A stretch of DNA of 64,000 nucleotides from Trichostrongylus colubriformis (lineage: Eukaryota > Nematoda > Chromadorea > Rhabditida > Trichostrongylidae), in assembly GCA_963978905.1 (NCBI GenBank), contig OZ022260.1, positions 40,360,259 through 40,424,258 on the forward strand. The letters are read 5' to 3'. Shown one piece after another: positions 59,503-64,000 of the stretch (its first letter is position 1; each line of letters starts with the position of its first letter). The translations under genes and the position numbers were made by a program. The notes under the pieces are model-generated. The model worked only from the letters and a program-made list of their open reading frames with translations. It had not been told where the DNA came from and made no database searches.

Positions 59503-62500
59503 AAAATATCAGTAGCAGAAATAGCTTACTCAAAAAACTTACTTAAGCAGGAACTCAATATGAAGTGAGCCGACCTCGAGTGACTTTGTATCGAAGAAAC
59601 AATGAATTTTCTAAAGAGGTTTATGGCGTAACGAGTAAGTGCGAACGACGTAAGATCGAGAGGTGCTATGACGATCGTCAACGGCGCCCGTGTGGCGCCA
59701 TAGCCGATGTCGTCAACTCGTTCCTAGGTGGAGCCTATCAGAGCGTCACTTCACAAAACAACTCATTCACTAAGTAATTTTATAGCCTAGTTCGCCCTGG
59801 ATTCATCCTTTTCGCTCTAAGAAAAACCAGGACATGAAGATTACGGCGCCACATTGGAGCGATCTAGAGTATCCTGTTGAAGCCAAGCCCATAAGCAGAA
59901 AACAAAGTTCTGTATCTCCGTTATGTTCAGTTTTCCAAAAAAGTGTATCATTAATTTCGAACGTTACAGATGCGCCATGCACCCTGCATACCAACAAAGT
60001 TTTCAAAGCATACAGAGTCATCTATATGAAGAAAAGATCCCTTCGAGAATCGCGGTAAAATCTTCCTTAGGTCGCGTTCATACTTTGTGCCGACAGGGCG
60101 TGGCTGCGTTCACTGGCACGAGGCACAATGGTACGAGGGAGGTGCAGAGGCGACGCAGGTAACGAGACAGGATGGCACGGGCTGAGACGCAGAGACACGC
60201 AGCCACCCCCTGCCGCCGGCACCGCAAAGTATGAACACGGCCTTAGAGGAACTTCGCGTATCATGAATAAAGGAGCTTTTGAAGAGAGCATAGCATATGG
60301 TCCCAGGAAAGGAGAGAACAACAAGAATGCCTAAAGTGTGAAAAACATGCCAATCGCTCTATAGCTAGTCAGGTGGACAACAATGGTCTCGTCAAGGAGA
60401 TACGGCAACGATACAATAGCCAATATGGCATTATTTGCTAGTAAAAAGGGAATCAAAAATTAGGTTCGTCACGCTTAACTGAAGCAAGAGTGCCGCATAT
60501 TCGCAATCAACATCTCGCTCTGAGGGGAAAATGCCAGTAAAGCAAAAGCCAAAATGTTCGAAAAATGGGGAGGGTATGAAAAAGAGTTTAAACTTAAGAC
60601 ATGAATGTGAGTTTCAACAAACCACAGAACTGTCTCAGAAGTGAAGCAAGTCATTTTACCGTTATATTGTATTCAATATTATTTCAATCCAATTAATCAT
60701 TATCGAATACTATAGTACATAATTTCATCACACCCTTGTCATTTAACTTCTTTGTCAACTATTTGGAAAATGGCAAAAAATGAGTTAGAAAAGAAGAAGC
60801 TCGTTGAAGCGTAAGCTGCAAAGAGTAGCTCGCCTCGTGCCCGCTGCTGGACACTGACGCGCTTGAAATTAAATCAGAAATCCCGACGACAATGTTATCA
60901 CATTACTCATTTGGGCAAGGGCATCTAGACTTTCACTTATAGACGTGGGGGATCTTAGGGAAAATCAATAAATCTAATCAATATTGCATGAAAGCACAGA
61001 ACGAAAGTGGTCTTACATCACCTGCGCTGCGCAACCGCACTTGTACCCATCTGAAACGCTGTAGACTGTTTGCGATTGTCACCAGATTAAAATATAAACC
61101 TCGGCTAGCCATAAGTGAGACTTGGGAAAATAGCTACATCTTTTTTTGTGCAATATAGCTTATAGATAGAGAATAAAAATAAAACCTATCAAGTTAGGGG
61201 CTAAAATCCCGCATTTTTTCAGTTTGTTCGTTTGTACACAGGACCTTTTGGCTTGAGCCAACAGTAATACACAATTCAAAAAGTACAAGGATGTGCCAAC
61301 AGATTTTGTACAACTGAATTTTTACTTCAACAGAAGCTACCGAAATGTACAGTTTCAGGAGTCACACAGCAACGATGTCGCCATTTGGTATTTTCTCAAT
61401 AGCGAAAAGTTACCAAAACTGCTCGAGAACCTGTAAGGGAAGGACGCTATAGATTGTAAGAAAGGCTTCAGAGCTTATGTCAACGGTGGAGCATAACTTC
61501 GATTTCAGAAAAGTGACCAAGTAGCGAGGTGTGATGGGAGGGGTAAAAACGTTTCAGAAAGTTGAAATGACCGAGAAATACTTTCTCTAGTCCAACTTCA
61601 ACGAAAAAGAGGTCAGCCAACCGGGAGTACTCCATAGAAAAGATTAAGCCCCCGTCATCCACGACGTCGGGTGGCCCTTTTCGAAAAAACAGTGAAGCTC
61701 AGCATCAGAAGAAAGAATGTCGCTTATCGTCCACTGCTTTCCGAAAAGGAAAATTACCTTAAAAAAATTATAAGAGAGAAACAACGCCATTTCTTCGAGT
61801 TCAGACCAAGAAAAGTTTAGCGAGATAGCATCACAGGTACTTAAGGATTAGGGAATGTCCTTAGCTACCACAATGAAAGCAAACTAATTAATTTTCCAGC
61901 ATAATTGATGCAAAATACAGTCCATTTCACAGCGCTAGATAGGGTGTAGCCTGAGTGGCAAGAGTGAGGGTGCGTAACGGGGTGAGAGAGTTTGATAAAC
62001 TCCACCCAAGTCCGTAGACCACGCCCTATCAGGCGCTCCGAAAAGGACTGTATGAGTTTCGATGGCATGGCAATGAGAGAACGGACATCTCACTAGCTCT
62101 GAGGTGGGAAGCAACCCTTTTTCCACTTAGACTTGGGCAGAAAAACACGCTTCAATGTGCAGATTGACCCTTCAAATATCCCTCATAAAAGCTTAGCGTT
62201 CAATTTCTTATAAAATGGCTCCCCTTCATGCGATAGCGCCTGAGTTTTTCCATCCTTCGTCTTGTGGTCCCCAAACCGCTTTTTCCAGAATGTCCCGCCC
62301 TGATAAGCTAATCGATAATTTTCAGAAAAGATATTTCCGTTGAAGCAAACAGTACAATGCAAATATGTATAAAAGAAATACCGAAAGTGTATTGGAAAAA
62401 TAATAAGCATATGCGTGATATAACAACAAAATATGAGCATATGAATGTAATATACTCGAAAATCACATATAAAATTAAAAATAAAAAGTATGAGAGCTAA

Positions 62501-64000
62501 AAAAAAGCGAAAACGAAGAATTTTCTTCGAATCTGTCCAATTTTTTACAGTTTGCCCACTACTGCTCCGAAAAATTTGGATCATCGGAATCTTCAGTATA
62601 AGAAGTGAAGAACAACTTGACATTGATTGATCCTTTTGAGGAGAGTAATGTATTGGACTGCCTTATAAAATCGAATGAGGGCTTGAAAGCGTACTAGCTC
62701 TATACAAAGCTGAATTCTGGCACAAATGGTGCTTTGGTAATGCTCAGCGCTCAGTCAAACACGAATAAGTCTCAAACAAAGTGGAAAAAGATCAACGCGG
62801 ATTTGTGGAAAAGGTGATAGAGGCAAAGCCGACACACTTACGAGGAGCACGGGTACGATACAGCATCCGCAGTCCCTGCGTTAGCTCTACATATTTCTGT
62901 GATCGCTAACCGAGGAGGTGAAATGAGCCGCGGTCCACTTAAGGTAGCTGAAGACTGATGTCAGTGAGACATCAACTGTTAATGGGAGAAGGGATACTGT
63001 AATCGCGTTGGTGCATACATTCCATCTAGTCATTAGCTATTTCGTAACTTTTTCAAACAGTGCACATTGTCACAAGTCAGGCGATGGGTGTTATCCTTCG
63101 ATAAACAACAAAACCTCTCTATTACAACATTAGGTGCAGAAAAACCGGACTGATCGTATTGAGCGGTAAGTTTTTGGCTTGACACCAACGATTTTCCAGC
63201 CAATTTGCTGGTAGTGCGATCGGCCGGTTCCTTGTTCTCATCCGTCAGTATTGCAGATGAGGCACAGACGTCCCTTCGTTATATTGATGAAAGCAGAAAA
63301 TTTGTAGCATTACCGTATTCCTGGTGAAGGGTAGCTTTTGAGCTTTCCAAGTTTCAGTAATTTATCGAATAGGGAACCAATTTATCGCAAAACTTCACTG
63401 CAAAATTCATTAGTGGGTGATGGTCACGAGGTCCTATCATATTTCCAGATGTTCGGGAGTTATCACCTTGTCTATTGCTGGTCACCCATTAGGAGTTTCA
63501 GTAAAGAGGTGGGCGGGATACAGGCGCGGCATTTTTCGTGGTATTTAAATGATCGAGCAAAAGATGTGGGACTCTAGAACATACACAAAAAAAGCTCTGT
63601 TAAACTAAGAACGAAAGTTCAATTTTCAATGTGATCCTATAAACGTTATGCCGCAAGAGCCAAGCATGAGATGAACAATCCTTATAAGACATTGCAATTG
63701 AGGTGAAAAAGGAGTTTAATTTTTTTAAAGATTTTTGAAAATACCCCATTGAGTCTTCCTCGTAGCGATTTTTGGGCTGATCAGCTTTGACTAGGCGATA
63801 TAGCTCACGCATCAACGGCACTGGTTAAGAGCGGGCTACGCGTAAGTTAATCTGTAGAAGTAACTCAACAATCTCTCAGCAACCATAGCGCAGGACTTTT
63901 CTGAATTCCCACTTAACCTATTCATTGGTAGTACCTATGGTCATAGAAACGTGAGTCTACTCCTTTATGGTGCAGCCCGCTAACCGTTTCCTGCTTTTAG
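59503..64000. other. Unassigned stretch, no gene recognised
   Basis: The longest frame is 62183-62623 (minus, 146 codons), rich in Phe, Ile and Tyr from AT-rich DNA, with no domain. The motif ATGCGCCATGCA is at 59970-59981. An imperfect hairpin (GATAGGGTG against CACGCCCTATC) lies at about 61936-62035. No gene or RNA gene is supported. Confidence 0.4.

Noticed and set aside
61930..62040. Hairpin with box-A-like TAGCCTGAGTGGCAAGAG and pairing ends
   Set aside because: There is no box B and no cloverleaf; the pairing is imperfect and single-copy in the window.
1..64000. Bacterial or plasmid features (operons, CRISPR, origins, terminators)
   Set aside because: No evenly spaced repeats, no long coding frames and no Shine-Dalgarno-led genes; the composition and elements are eukaryotic.

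Overview
This 64 kb window looks like repeat-rich, gene-poor eukaryotic nuclear DNA. It is AT-rich, with no operons, ribosome-binding sites, rRNA, CRISPR array or long open reading frame; no open frame exceeds about 184 codons. Old, small, mostly non-autonomous transposable elements dominate. The mariner/MITE/tRNA-SINE mix and the sequence style suggest an invertebrate, most likely a parasitic clade V nematode such as a hookworm. That placement is inference from the general look and not from a diagnostic gene.

I found no protein-coding host gene I can defend. The only recognisable protein remnant is a broken mariner transposase at about 42.9-43.6 kb on the minus strand. Single exons of an intron-rich gene could hide in the unassigned stretches, but no domain shows in any frame I read.

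Layout: 2.05-2.95 kb, a TA-flanked mariner-like element without recognisable transposase. 3.1-3.3 kb, a G-tract inverted repeat. 4.7-5.2 kb, two tandem units of a dispersed repeat ('R'). 8.7-8.95 kb, a Mutator-type MITE with long direct-repeat flanks. 15.5-15.9 kb, tRNA-like relics. 17.5-17.8 kb, a foldback element. 21-26.3 kb, a cluster of palindromic MITEs ('A'), tRNA-headed retroposons ('D') and a 177-bp tandem duplication. 27.5 kb, a relative of the 17.5 kb element. 29.8-30.2 kb, the best palindromic MITE A. 35.6-35.9 kb, an inverted repeat with a conserved Penelope/hammerhead-like motif. 37.5-37.9 kb, element 'N'. 42.5-43.75 kb, MITE A split by a mariner. 46.0-52.6 kb, further R copies. 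53.3-59.5 kb, more A copies, a G15-bearing MITE and an N element carrying a nested Mutator-type MITE.

The elements record their own order of arrival. The mariner entered MITE A, the Mutator-type MITE entered N (the 37.5 kb N copy is the empty site), and the 177-bp duplication happened after retroposon D had landed. The most unusual family is D: a full-length tRNA-like sequence set between inverted copies of its own 3' body, with 12-bp target duplications and an A-rich tail.
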